Shown piece after piece: positions 20,401 through 32,596 of a DNA stretch of 64,000 nt. The notes beneath the pieces are model-generated. The model did not search any database. It saw only the letters and a list, made by a program, of their open reading frames with translations, and was not told where the DNA came from. The DNA lies in the NCBI GenBank assembly GCA_032164245.1, contig JAVMKO010000005.1:43800133-43864132 (forward strand), read 5' to 3'. Made by a program: the position numbers and the translations under genes. The stretch is from Sternotherus odoratus. Lineage: Eukaryota; Chordata; Testudines; Kinosternidae. Every line of letters begins with the position of its first letter. Position 1 is the stretch's first letter.

Positions 20401-23400
20401 GGAATTTGTACACTACATCACAGCATGCCACCTGGCTTTCAGGCTTTATCCCAGTGAGATCCAATGCACTGGCCCGTGGTGGTTCTTTGATCAGCTTTGT
20501 TACTGGACCTGCTGCTATCTCATTCATCTGCACCATCATGGCTTGGGACTTTTTGCCTCCCAGGTTGATTTGAGGACTCTGGGTTTTCAGTCCCACTGGT
20601 ACTCCTCTATATAGGTCTGTGCTTTGGTCCTGAAGAATTGGCCTTGTACTGGTACTGACACTAACGGCGCTCTGGGCGCTGCTAGTCTGAGTGATTAGCA
20701 CATCTTTCGTCACCAAGGATGTCATCTGGTTAGGCAAATTATATCTTGCAAATTTGGTTTGCTGAGGACTGGCCATTTCTGGCTTTGCGTTTGGTGCAGA
20801 AATGCCAATGTTGCTCATGCTCCCTTGGAAGGTGCCAGTCTGAACTGCTTGCTCTACCTGCTTAACATGAGTCAGACAGACTGGACTTCCTGCCCCTTGC
20901 CCAAAGTCCATCCTGTTCTGGAAAGGATCTCCATAGACCACAGGCTGCTTGGGCTGTGACATGAGCATGGAGGAGGAGACAGTTATGCTGACTGTAGTGG
21001 TTGTGCCTATAATAGCATGGGGTTGTTCTTGAGCATTGAGGTTAATGATTAAGGGTTGCACGATTGTGGATTGCCTACTTGGGGTCTGTTCCAGAGTGAG
21101 ACAATATTTTCTGCTTTCTGTAGCTAGGGAAGTGAGATCCATGCCTTGGTCTGTAATGATGATTGGGGCTGACTTTATAGCAGTCCGTAAGTCCACAGCG
21201 TTAGTGGTCTGTGGCTTGGGTCCAGGTTCTACCCTGGACGTGCCAGGGATTGATGATATTCTACACAAGGAGATGTTTTCTGCAGGCAGGGGTCCCCAGC
21301 TGTACACACCAGCAGTGCTGTCAGCAACAGAAGTGGCATGCCCTTTCTGAAGGATGGCGGTGGGAGCAGAGGCTCTTTCTATCATTGACTGTGTCTTGGC
21401 ATAAGTGGACTGCAACTGCTCCTGCTGAAACTGTGTTGTGCTGACTGCTGTCTGACTGTAGCTATGCATTGTCTGCTGGCGGCTTAGTCGGGTGGGAGAG
21501 GAGGCTGGGGAGGTTGAGGAGCACACACTTGTTAGCTTGGTTTGGCTAGATGCATCTGATGCTAATGTGATGACCATAAATGGAGCTTCTTGTGATGACT
21601 GCTGCCTAGCAAGGTGAGGAGAGCTTGCATGATGGGGTGTTTGGGTCCCTTGAGCAATCATTGGAGAGGACATTGATGCACCACTGGTAGTGGGGATATC
21701 ATAGGAGAAAACTGTGCTTTGTGTTTGAGTGGAAAACTCTGCAGTTGCCTTACTGGATGGCTGCCCTGCTTTTGGAGCACAATGAGCAGAACTTTGAGTA
21801 GGAGACGTCGGAGATAGCGGGAAGCTGGAGCTTTGGAAGTAGGAATACATTTTAGATGGCACAGGGACATTGGTCTTGCTCTCACTCTTACTTTGGAGCT
21901 TCTCTCTTGCTGATGCTCCACTGAGCTCAGCAGCAATCTGGTTCTTGGACCCATCCTCTGTCTGAGAGCTATAATTTGTGTTGCCTTTTGTCTGACTGTA
22001 GCTTCTGCTAGGGGCAGATACAGGTGTTACGTCTGAGCCACTCAGAGATGGAGAACTATAGATTCGTTGAGCACTTGCTGGGCTGGAAACAACAGTTGTG
22101 ACTGTGCTGAAACCTCTGCTGTAAGTATAAGGAACTGTTATAACCTTGGGAGCTGAGCTGAGTGCTGCGGGTGAGCTATGAAGTTTTGGGAACTCATGCC
22201 TCTCCTTTGCAAAATGCTGAGTGACTCGAACATCAGGAATGACCCTATCTGTGCTGCCTTCAGAGGAGGAAAATGAAACAGGAGCTGATAACTGGGTGGG
22301 GCTTGTTCCTGGTGTGAGTGGACCACTGTTTTGCTTCATCAGATCAGCATAAATGCTCTCAGCATTCAGAAACTGCTTTTCCTGATATTTTTCTTCTCTC
22401 CCTTTCTTCTTTTTCTCCTCTTCTAGGGCCAAATCAAATGAGGAGGAATGGTGCATCCTGGAAATGCTCTGTGACGTCTGCAGGATTTCCTCATACACTG
22501 CTCCCGTCTCTGAAAGTTCATGCTGGAAGTCAGATGGACAGGAGTCCATACGCCCATTATCATAGCTGTACTCATCTATGTACTGGTATTCAAAACTGCT
22601 CTGGTCTTCTGCACTGTGGTACCCTACCTGTTGGTAAGTGTTGCTGTAGGCGCTTTGCTGGGACTGTTGGACTTGTTGCTTTTGGAAGAGTTCAGCCTTC
22701 CTCATCATCTCTTCATAGGCTTCTTCTGCACTTTTCAGGGGCTTACTGGAGGGGTAGTGGGAGCTGCTGTTTGTTTTTTCTGTTGGGGAGTAGAGGGACA
22801 TGAATGTTGGCAGGTTGTACTCACTGCCAGACTTGTACAGCTTGGAGGCTATGACATCAAAGCCCTCTGCCTCTGAATCGATGGAGGGTGAGTACTCTGA
22901 GCAGGAGGACCTGTGTAGCTCCTCCATCTCTGCTGCCTGGCGCAACTCTTCAGTGGGCGAAGCATCTTCAATAGGAGACAGGTTACTGGGTGGGGTTTTG
23001 GATCTTTCTCTCCTCCTCTGTGCCCTCAGCTCTTCTTTGTCCCGTTTCGTTTTGCGTGCGGTACTTCGGATGCGCTGCTGCTCCACCTCTCGCATCTTCT
23101 CCTGCTCCCGCAAGAGCTCCTCTTCTTCACGCAGCTCGTCTTCCTCTGATGAATCCTCTATGGTTGGCAGCAAAGGACCATGGGAGCGATGCCGAGCTTT
23201 GCGCTGCTGCTTCACCTCTTCTAGTCGCTGCCGCCGGCTAGGACTGCTGTCACTGTCCTCCTCCAGAGATGACAGGGATGTTGGGGAGGTGCCTGATGTG
23301 TAGCTGGGTGTAGTTGCTGGCAAGGTGGAGGAATATTCCCCCCTTGACCGTTCCTCTGGGGAGCCTGTCAGACTCTCCATTTCCAGCTCCGGCTCTCTGT

Positions 23401-24268
23401 CCAGGCTAATGTCTGCATCCTGGCTAAGCTCCATGTCCCTGCTGTAGTTGCTCGTGCTATTTAACTCAATGGTCTTGAAGCGCCGCAGTCCCCCCTGAGA
23501 TGTGGTCACATCCTCCCCCTCAATAACTTCCAGCTCTTTCCTCTCCTCCTCATACGTACTGGTGGAGACATGAGGCAGGCGCCTCTTAGATGAAGTTGGC
23601 TCTTTGCTTTTCTCCAGGTCAGGTTTGTGCCCGCTTTTTGTTACACTGTATTTCATGTGACTGTACTCTTCTTCCTCCTCCTCCAGATTGTCCTCTTCTG
23701 CACTCATCTCCAGGATCTGCCTTCTCATGAACTCCTCATCAGTCATCTCTGTCTCCCTACCTTTTGGCCTGCTGGGCAGTGGGGAGACCCCTCCTTCGCT
23801 GCTGTCCTCCACATAGTCATGGCGCAGCTTGCTGCCAAAGTCATCAGATGACTCCACACACTCTCTTTGATCCCTCTGGTTTTCCCATTCCAGAGAGTCT
23901 TCATCTTCTTCCATGATGTCTTCCAGCTCTTCATCAGAATCAAAGGCTTCAGGGGTGATAGAAAGGGACCGAGGCCTCTGTCGCTGCTCTTCCCGTAACT
24001 CATGATACATTTTCCCTCTGTTGCTCTGCTCTTGGGAAATGCCCTTTGACTCCAGCAAGGGGCGCACACTGCTCTCCAGTTTGGTAAGTTCAGAAGGACT
24101 GGTAGGGCTCTGATCTTCCAGGCCAGTGCCATTCAGCTGCTCCTCTTCCTGCTGCACCAGGACGGTGATCTCACTCTGGGAGCTGGAGATGCCATCTGAT
24201 GAGTAGCCGGTGTCACTCAGGCTTTGGGGGCTGCGGGACAGGTCATGGGGATAAGGCTTGCTTGTCTC
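17432..24268 (-). CDS. BSN: Bassoon, giant central exon (2279 codons)
   Basis: Presynaptic active-zone scaffold protein. The acceptor is a pyrimidine-rich tract ending TTGCAG just above 24268; the donor is CAG followed by GTAAGAGATG at 17431-17421. Both edges are phase 0 and the exon has no stop. Recognisable Bassoon landmarks: start ETSKPYPHDLSRSPQSLSDT; acidic EDEDSLEWE region; Arg/Glu-rich coiled coil at about 345-410 (RRQRLEEVKQQRKARHRSHG); SQT/TQT motifs near 763, 845 and 870, like the reported dynein light chain sites; large Gln/Glu-rich coiled coil at about 1740-1860, in the region known for ELKS/CAST binding; QT[DE] motifs at 1980-2070; RSFSDP near the end, matching the 14-3-3 mode-1 consensus RSxSxP. 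Mammalian numbering would make it exon 5, from memory. Confidence 0.97.
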
Positions 24269-24715
24269 CTGCAAGGAAGAGAAAAGAGATATTATACATC
24301 AGATCATGGCCCCAATGGGGGAAATGATGTCACCTCCTGATGGCCTGGAAGTGAAATGGGCAGGAATGTAGAGTCCTACTGGTGTCAGAATTCACAGCAG
24401 GGAAGCTGGAAACAGCCCCTGGAGCAGGTATTAATGCCCTCAAAGCCCCACAGCAGATGCAGGGTAGTCCTGTGTTCTAGTCCCTCTCCCCTCACATAAG
24501 GCCAAGCTCCTGAACATGGGGACAGCCCCTTCAGATGAACTGAGCAAGACAATAGACTCCTGCCAGGTACAAGACCACAAAGCATGAAGAACTAAATGCA
24601 AGCCACAGCCCTATCTCTTGTGGATCCAGCATGGCTTATGTATGTTGTGACACTGCACCCCATATTCATCATAATGATATGATTCTGGCATAATTATGAT
24701 GCATTTTGTGCAAGA

Positions 24716-25622
24716 TGAGTCATGACTCACTCAGGGAATTGATGGGCAGGATCCCCTGGGAGAATAACATGAAGGGGAAAGGAGTCCACGAGAGCTGGCT
24801 GTATTTTAAAGAATCTTTATTCAGGTTGCAGGAACAAACCATCCTGATGTCTAGAAGGAATAGTAAATTTGGCACGCGACCAGCTTGGCTTAACAGTGAA
24901 ATCCTTGCTGATCTTAAATGTAAAAAAGAAGCTTACAAGAAGTGGAAGATTGGACAAATGACCAGGGAAGAGTATATTCACTCAGGCATGCAGGAGTGAA
25001 ATCAGGAAGACCAATCTGGAAGTCCATCAAACTTGGAGATGTAGTTAGCAAGGGATGTTAAGTGTAACAAGAAGGCTTTCTCCAGGTACGTTAGCAACAA
25101 GAAGAAAGTCAAGGAAAGTGTGGGCCCCTTACTGAATAAGGGAGGCAATCTGGTGACAGAGGATGTGGAAAAAGCAAATGTACTCAATGCTTTTTTTGCC
25201 TTTGTCTTCACAAACAAGGTCAGCTCCCAGACTACTGCACTGGGCAGCACAGTATGGGGAGGAGGTGACCAGCCCTCTGTGGTGAAAGAAGTGGTTCAGG
25301 ACTATTCAGAAAAGCTGGATGAGCACAAGTCCATGGGGCAGGATGCACTGCATCCAAGGGTGCTAAAGGATGTGATTGCAGAGCCATTGGCCATTATCTT
25401 TGAAAACTCATGGCGATCAGAGGAGGTCCCAGAAGACTGGAAAAAGGCTAACATAGTGTCCATCTTTAAAAAAGGAAAGAAGGATGATCTGGGGAACTAC
25501 AGTCCAGTCAGCCTCATCTCAGTCCATGGAAAAATCATGGAGCAGGGCCTCAAGGAATTAATTCTGAAGCACTTAGAGGAGGGAAAAGTGACCAGGAACA
25601 GTCAGCATGGATTCACCAATGG
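24716..25622 (+). mobile_element. CR1 LINE fragment (ORF2 middle part)
   Basis: Encodes the endonuclease-RT linker and start of [75 protein letters not shown] and NSQHGF. An internal stop near 25000 and frame changes break it. Both ends are truncated. The overlapping CR1 on the minus strand (32597-33658) covers part of the same region. Confidence 0.88.
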
Positions 25623-25627
25623 ATTAT

Positions 25628-26743
25628 TGTGACGGTGTACCCCATAAGGCTTTATGTGCCTGTGAATATATGTATGATGTTTCGGGAATATGGTTTTGCT
25701 AAAAAGTTATATCTCTGTGAAGGTAATGATCCACTGGATCCGTTCATCCTATTTGTATGTATGTGTCTGTGTTGTATTCCGAGTTATGAATACTGACTAT
25801 GTGCTTGGTTGGTTGTATGTGGACTTTGGAAAACAGCTGAACAGCTCTCTGAGAAAAAAACTATTCTCAGTTAAGCCCAATTGAGAACCAATCAAGCAAA
25901 CAATGAACTTTGTAGAAGCCCGTCCACACCCGAGCCTCCTCAGGAATGTGGCCTGACTAGTGGTGAGGGGAGTCTGGTTCAAACCTGCTACTTTGTCCGT
26001 GTGCTCTGAGAGCCCATGTGGACTCTCGATAAGAAGGTGGGAGGGGCTCTCCACCCAGAGGAGGAAGCCTATATAAACCTAGGAGAGACCTCTCCATTTT
26101 GGTTCTCAGCTGGCTCAAGCAACAGCCCTCCATCTCCCAAGGATTCCTGGAAGAAACTGGAACAGAGGACTGTGACTGCAGGGGGGGTGCGAGCGAGTGC
26201 TGGACCCAGGCTAACAGGGAGTTTAGCCTGAAAGAAGGAATTTGGAGGGTGAGGTTTTTTACTGTAATAGTGTTAGATTTGCGTGTTTTGTTTATTTTGT
26301 TTGGTAATTCACTTTATTCTGTCTGTTACTACTTTGAACCACTTAAATCCTATTTATTAATCCTATCTTTATTAAAATCACTTTTTACTTATTAATTAAC
26401 CTGGAGTACGTGTTGGTACCTGGGGGGGCAAACAGCTGTGCATATCTCTCTATCATTGTTATAGAGGGTGAACAATCTATGAGTATGCCTTGTATAAGCT
26501 TTATACAGGGCAAAACAAATTTTATTCAGGGTTTGACCCCGTTGGGAGTTGAGCATCTGAGTGCCAGAGGTAAGGATACCTCCTGCCTGTTTCCAGGAAG
26601 GCCCACAGCTGTTAGGGGACATGGGTCAGACCTGGCAGGGTACTGAGATCCTAAGCTGTTTGGGCAGGAAAACTGAGGCAGGAGTAGCCTTGGCACATCA
26701 GGTGGCAGCTCCTAAGGGGTTTCTGTGATCCCAACCCGTCACA
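25628..26743 (+). mobile_element. solo LTR, subfamily A, with 5-bp target duplication
   Basis: Starts TGTGACGGTGTACC and ends CCGTCACA, a perfect TGTGACGG inverted repeat. It is flanked by ATTAT at 25623-25627 and 26744-26748. TATATAAA near 26070 is a likely TATA box and AT-rich sequence follows. It arose by recombination between two LTRs, deleting the body. It is related to the LTRs at 30275 and 46411 (CCCGTCCACACCCGAGC, GGAGGAAGCCTATATAAA blocks). Confidence 0.92.
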
Positions 26744-28920
26744 ATTATAATAACAGGAAACTTTCTAACCACCTGGAGGAGTTCTGAGGAGGAGTTCCAG
26801 GTCAACTGTCTCCAAATGGTCTACAGACATGGCAAACAGTCACAACTTGAGGGGGGACAGGGAGCATGCTGGGTTAATGTGTTAACATTCTCCAGACAGA
26901 AAGCTGGATAGAAGCCCTGTCTCAGGTCACATGTAGTGGGAGTCCTCAGTAGGTGTTTATGCACATCATAAAACTCCCATATAATTTAGCAAGATCAGGC
27001 CTCTCTCTTCCGGGCAGGCCTCTAACTGGCGAAGCGCAGGGTGTCAGAGCCTAGGGCTGGGAATGGTGCCGGGGGGTGAGGCAGCAGGCAAGAATGACAG
27101 GGCATCAGCAAGGCTTCCTTGGGAGGGGAAAGGCTGCCCTGACCTGCTAGTGTCAGGCCTGGCTATAGACCAAATGCTATTGGCTTCATGCTTTTATGAG
27201 CATTAAATCGGAGCCATTCAAAACTGGAAGTGTTTCCTCCCCCCTGAATTAAATTGCCTCTTCACATCCAATTATTTCTAATGCTGCAGGAGATCCTTGA
27301 GGGCAGCTGCTGTAACCCTGATTTTGGGCCTCACACGAATGATACATTCTCCCACCATACAGAAGTCTCCTTCTCCCGGAGCTTGTCTGCCCTAGATATT
27401 AGCTCTCTCTCTCTAGAGGGCTGCCTATGTTCAAGGTGGCATTAGGACTTCTCCTGCCCTTGGGACTCAGCAAACATTAAACAACAGCTCTCTATAGCTG
27501 ACTGAGAGGAGCAGGACAGTCCTGACCCCTGGGCCAGTCGTGTCATTATTTACTGTTTCTGGCACTGTTGGGGCCAATGCCTGATGAGGGACATTTTCTT
27601 TGTCAGATAAAGATAGTATTTTGCCTGTAATACAAACCCTGCCTCCCTTCTTCACTCCAAACTCCCTAGAGATGTAAATGATTCAAAAGGCCATTTGATA
27701 AATTCAACTGCTGCTCAGCTGAGTGCTGTATTTGTCAGTAAAGTCTGCGGTAGCTGCAAGCCCAGCCTCAGCACTGAACTTTTTAATTTTCAAATAGAAT
27801 TTAAAGAACCTATAATTAGATCTGAGTTCAGGAAGGGACTAGTCCTGCTGCCCTGCAATGTGAGAGGTTGAAGATCTCTGTTCTTGTGCCTTGGATGCCT
27901 GTACAGCCGGACAAAAAAGCAGTGAAAACAGGATTCACTAGCAGCATCCTCTGGGGACTGAGACCATTGAATGCCTGTTAATTTCAGTGACTGAGAGTTC
28001 TGCAAAGCATTCTGAAAAATCAAGGCGATCCCAAGAAAGCAAAGCAAGATCCTCATCAGCCACTGACAGAAATAAACCCAGTTTCATTGACACCACAATT
28101 AGGCATGATGGAAGGACTCTGGCTGCAGCCAGACTAGTCTCTTGCTCTCAGAAATGACAGCTTAGCCCTTCAGCTCATTCGGCACAACATAGGCCATCCA
28201 CCCATCCCAGCCAGCTCTGCAGCCAATTCCATATGGCTCTTGGGGGTTCAATGCTCCCAGGGACTTACTCCCCCATTCGCTTTTCAGTACCCTCCCGGTC
28301 TGGCCCTTTGGCCCATCATTCGGCTCCCCGTGCAGCAGCTGGTTGTGACTCTTTCATTTGTATAACTTCATCTACCTGGAATTCTTTCACTGTTGAGACA
28401 TTGGGCCCAATTCCCAACACCCACATAAAGCAGGAGTAACTTAGCTGAGGTCAGTGGAGTTACACTGGAGGAACCATCTGAATGAGAAGGGGAACACCCT
28501 GTAATGTCAACCTAAGACTTCTCTGCAGCCCATTGCTGACTCTCCCAGCTGCATGGGCCAGGTGTCTGAAGGATGGGTCGTGCAATGATTCCCAAAGTGC
28601 TGATCGAGAAATTAGGGAAATCAAAGCATTAGACAGAAATGCACATGACACATTTCTGATGAGCTGGGGGTCATCGCTTCCCTAGGGCAGTCATTTATAC
28701 ATGCTTTCTCCAGCTCTCTACTGACCTGAAGGCCAAGTCCCTGTTTTTCTGAGGCTACCATGTTCTTTCTGTTTCCCAGGCTCCCCCTCGCTGGCCATCC
28801 CACACCTAGGATTAGAGAGGGTGCTGCCTGCTCTGAATACATGACAATGTTCTACCCTGGCAGGAACAGGCCAGCCCAGTGGGAGGTAGGAGTAAAGTGG
28901 GAGGGGGAAGGGGTGCTTAC

Positions 28921-29361
28921 CTCCTGCTCTCTCACTTGCTGAGCCTCAGTGATTGCCTTGCTTGCTTTGCTCTCTGCTTCTGGCTTCGCAGCTATGCTTT
29001 TCCCCTTTGGCAATGCACTTTCAGTAACTTTTGGAGCCTCAGCAGGAAGTTTCGGCAGTGGTTTTTCTTCTGAGGAGGCAGGGGGCTTGCTCTCTTGCAC
29101 CATGGCCTGTAGCTTGCTCTGCTCTGAAGTCCTGAGATGCTTTCCTTGGGTGAGGTGCCTGTCCTGGGGAGTGGACATTTCTGACTTTTGAGATGTTACA
29201 GGTTGAGGGCCTCCTCTATGCTGACCAGCTCCCCCTGGTTGATGTCGGGGGGATCCTGTTGTCTGCTGCTTTGAAGCAGGTAGTGGCATTGGAGCAAGGT
29301 CTCCTAGACTTCCTTCTAGCAGCCTCTGAGTTTGGCAGTTCAAACACAGCCATTCATTTTT
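28921..29361 (-). CDS. BSN: Bassoon, exon upstream of the giant exon (147 codons)
   Basis: The acceptor TTTTCTTTCACTGTTTTGCAG ends at 29362 and the donor GAG followed by GTAAGCA starts at 28920. 441 bp, phase 0 at both ends, so it joins directly to the giant exon. It begins KNEWLCLNCQTQR, the last CxxC pair of the second Bassoon zinc finger, then runs into a Pro/Gln/Lys-rich disordered linker (SLGDLAPMPLPASK, EEKPLPKLPAEAPK). The preceding exon with the first part of the finger was not found in the window. In mammalian numbering probably exon 4. Confidence 0.9.
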
Positions 29362-30269
29362 CTGCAAAACAGTGAAAGAAAATACCATACCTAAGTTAGT
29401 GGAGTGTGTAGTTCTGCCCAGGTTGAGAGGGGAAGAAAATTGGCTGGAGTAGTTTCCCTGCTGTTGTTATTACTAGGGCTGACTCCCCAGCCAAGGGTTG
29501 TGACACTGCATCTCTGCTGCTCTCAGGTCTGAGGGCTTCTGACTTCCAAGAAGGAGCCGCTTCTCAGAGTGCCCTGGGGAGCAGGCTTTGTAAAGACAAA
29601 GGTTGAAGTAGATACAGCTATTTCTGAAGACATTTGAGATACTGAGGCCTGCACAGAGTGGAGGGCCACAGCCCCTCTGAGCTCTATGGAGACAATGCAG
29701 GACTACAGGCAGCTCACACAGGCTTCCCATTCAGTCAGCCACTCTAGCAGAGCTTCCTAGCCTGTGAGATCTGATGATGTCATAACTCAGGGACTGCAAT
29801 GGTCCCCTAGCATGTTTCATATGCACACAACAGGGCCTCATCTCCTCAGCCTAGGGAGCCAGGGCCTGCTCATGATCATAGTACGAGTTACATAGGAATG
29901 CAGGGGAGTTACATCCCAGTATCCTGGCTTCACGGAGAGTAAAGTTAATATGTGAGGTTCCACACACAACTGGCTTTTCACGGGGAACAGGCTGCATGTG
30001 GAAAGCTAAGACTGAGACCTGAGGAGCATAGCCAATGGGGTGCTATAGGGCCTCCTATTGTTGAACATGCTGATTCTAACAAACAAGTGGATACATTTTC
30101 CTGCAAGCAGATACATTATCCATTGACCCTTCTGATTTCACACATAGCACCTGGGAACTTCAGAACTGCCTCACTGTGCTCAGCTTTGAGTCTGTCACTC
30201 AAATCTAACCCGTACTGTAAGATGAATGTTTATTTTTCTACGGTGTGGCACTGAGGCAGGCTGGGCTGG
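29362..30269 (-). other. BSN: BSN intron, unassigned stretch
   Basis: No reading frame, repeat or RNA gene recognised between the exon acceptor and the first solo LTR upstream. The intron continues to the window end. Confidence 0.6.
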
Positions 30270-30274
30270 CCATC

Positions 30275-31374
30275 TGTCACGTTACAGGAATAATTTGGGA
30301 CCATATAGATCATTGGTGCAACCAGGATCCTATAGTGGCACCAAATCTTATGTACAGGGGGTCATAACAGGTGTCTGTGACCAGATTATGAAGGGCTAAT
30401 TATGAATATGCCATTAATGTGTGTATCGTTTTTGAAACTAAAGTTGTGAATACTGGATATAAGGTGTCTGTGAAATCTCAGACAAGCTGTTGTTAACTTG
30501 CCTGGCCTGGCTGATGGGCCATTAAGGGACCTCAACCACACAATGGACTTTGTATATGCCTGTCCACACCTGAGCTGCTCTAGGAATGTCAACTGCCTGG
30601 TCAGAAACTGAATCCTGGAGAGTCTGGTGATTGGATCTTGTGACTGTAAACCTCCATTTTGCAACCGGACTCTGCAAAAGAAGGAGGAGGGTCTTGGCCC
30701 AGAAGAGAGAGTCTATAAAAGCTGGAAGAAGCGTCCTCCATTTTGTCTTTACCTTCAGCCTGTCTTGCTTCCAGCTCTGAATGGACTTTGCTACACAGGT
30801 GAACTCTGAACTAAGGTGCTGACCCATCCCTAAAATGGGATGCTTTCTAAAGACTTTGATTTGAACCTGCAGTTTATTCTACCTTTGCTGCAAGCCTGAA
30901 CCAAGAGATGTGCCATTACTGCATGTAATTGATTTCTTTTAACCATTCTTAACCCTCACCTATACCTTTTTCCTTGTATAATAAACCTTTAGATTTTAGA
31001 TTCTAAAGGATTGGCAACAGCGTGATTTGTGGGAAGATCTGATTTGTATATTGACCTGGGTCTGGGGCCTGATTCTTTGGAATTGGGGAGAACCGTTTTC
31101 TTTATTTGGGGTATTGGTTTTCATAACCATTGATCCCCAGGACAGGTGGCTGGTGGTGGTGGTGGTGATACTGTGAATCTGGAGTGTCTTAAGGGGATAG
31201 CTTGTGTGACTTGTGGTTAGCCAGTGGGGCGAAACCAAAGTCTTTTCTGTTTGGCTGGTTTGGTTTGCCTTAGGGTGGAAAAACCCCAGCTTTGGGCTGT
31301 AGTTGCCCCTTTGGAAGCAGTCTGTCCTGATCTGACACTCACAGTTGGATCCCACCAGGAACAGCACCGTCACA
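30275..31374 (+). mobile_element. solo LTR, subfamily B copy 1
   Basis: Begins TGTCACGTTAC and ends CACCGTCACA, flanked by CCATC at 30270-30274 and 31375-31379. TCTATAAAAGC near 30712 is a TATA box; AATAAACC near 30981 is the polyadenylation signal. Nearly the same sequence recurs at 46411-47453. A GGT repeat lies at 31151-31166. Confidence 0.92.
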
Positions 31375-31814
31375 CCATCCCTTTCCTTTCTGTGGTTCTT
31401 CCCCTTCTCCTTTTGGTGGTTTGGGGAGCAGAGGAAAGACTGGAAGTCACCTGTTGAATTCTACATGCTTGACAGATAGCAGAACCCTGGAGACCTATTT
31501 TTTTAATTTACTGACAGGGTTCCATGGTCGGTGACTTGTTCACAACCTCCATATAGTTCTCAGAATGTTTCCATGATACAAAAGAGTGATTTTCTCTGTC
31601 TATATTGAAATGCTAAACATTTATAATATCTTTCAAAAAGCAGAGAGTAAATCTAAAGTAGGCCTGTTCTACCCTGGGATTCTCAAACCTGCCAAGCGCA
31701 TGAAGCAAAGTCATCTTCACTATCATCTTGTTCTTATGAGGAAAGGAAAAGGCACAGTTAAAATGCCAAAAGCCCATCTCACAGACTACTATTAACATAG
31801 CAGGCTGTTTCCTT

Positions 31815-31856
31815 TAGGACATTTGGGCAGTGCTGAGGCTCAGCCCAAATGTCCTA
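31815..31856. repeat. 14-bp perfect inverted repeat (hairpin)
   Basis: TAGGACATTTGGGC at 31815-31828 is exactly complementary to 31843-31856, with a 14-base loop. It could be a small MITE core or a structured RNA in the BSN intron. Otherwise 31380-32590 shows nothing I recognise. Confidence 0.6.
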
Positions 31857-32596
31857 ATGCAGCAAAACAGGAACACATGAGAGAGCACAGGTGACTCCTA
31901 GTGAAATAGTTTTTCCTGGTGTGTGCTAGGATCTAGGGCCCCCCGCCCCTGTAGGCATGAGTCTTACCTCCCTAAGTGTACCAAGATCTGGGGGACCCCT
32001 GCCCATCTTCGGCAGTGTGACCCCTCCTTCTTGTCCTAGTGCTTGGGACCCAGGTTGCGGGAGGGTGTGTGGGAGAGGCTTGCCTTACCAGGTGGGTGTG
32101 AGCTCCACTTCCTACTTGCCCTCATGTGAGCTAGAATCTGGGGTGCCTTGTCTCTCTAAGGGGATCTGAGCCAATCCCCTTACCCCCCTGCATGAGCTAG
32201 AACATGGGGAAGCACTGACCTCTGGATGTAGAGGTTAAAACAGGCCTGCAAGAAGCATATATCATGAACACACTGGTGAGCTTGGGGAGAGCATCTGAGA
32301 ACAGGCATGTTTGACACATAGCAGAAACTCTTCAGCTCTGGGGAGGTGGGGAGGGAACACCCACTGCCAGAAATGGAGCAGTTCACAGGTCTCAGAGTGA
32401 TTGTTTCAGGCTCTCTCTCACCTTGAGGTGCTTTCATTCAGCTGAGACAATCACATGGAGATGAATGGGCCAGCCCACTTCATACCTGTTGGTGCTTCCT
32501 GTGCAGAGTACGCGGTGGTGGTGATGGTGACGGGAATATGCATGGAAACCTAGACTGGCCAAGCATGCACAGGATACAGCTCCTTTGTAGAAAATG

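Larger units (their letters stand above)
24269..28920 (-). other. BSN: BSN intron between the two exons
   Basis: 4652 bp bounded by GTAAGC (28920-28915) and the TTGCAG acceptor at 24274-24269. It contains a CR1 fragment and a solo LTR with target duplication, both on the plus strand, antisense to BSN. From 26749 to 28920 I see no recognisable gene or repeat. Confidence 0.9.

Noticed and set aside
22800..23303. Ser-rich plus-strand frame opposite BSN
   Set aside because: Complement of the Glu/Arg-rich Bassoon region; no support as a gene.
24269..24274. Translation start of Bassoon at 24274
   Set aside because: The apparent start is a TTG in the intron acceptor; the exon starts at 24268 by splicing from the exon at 28921.
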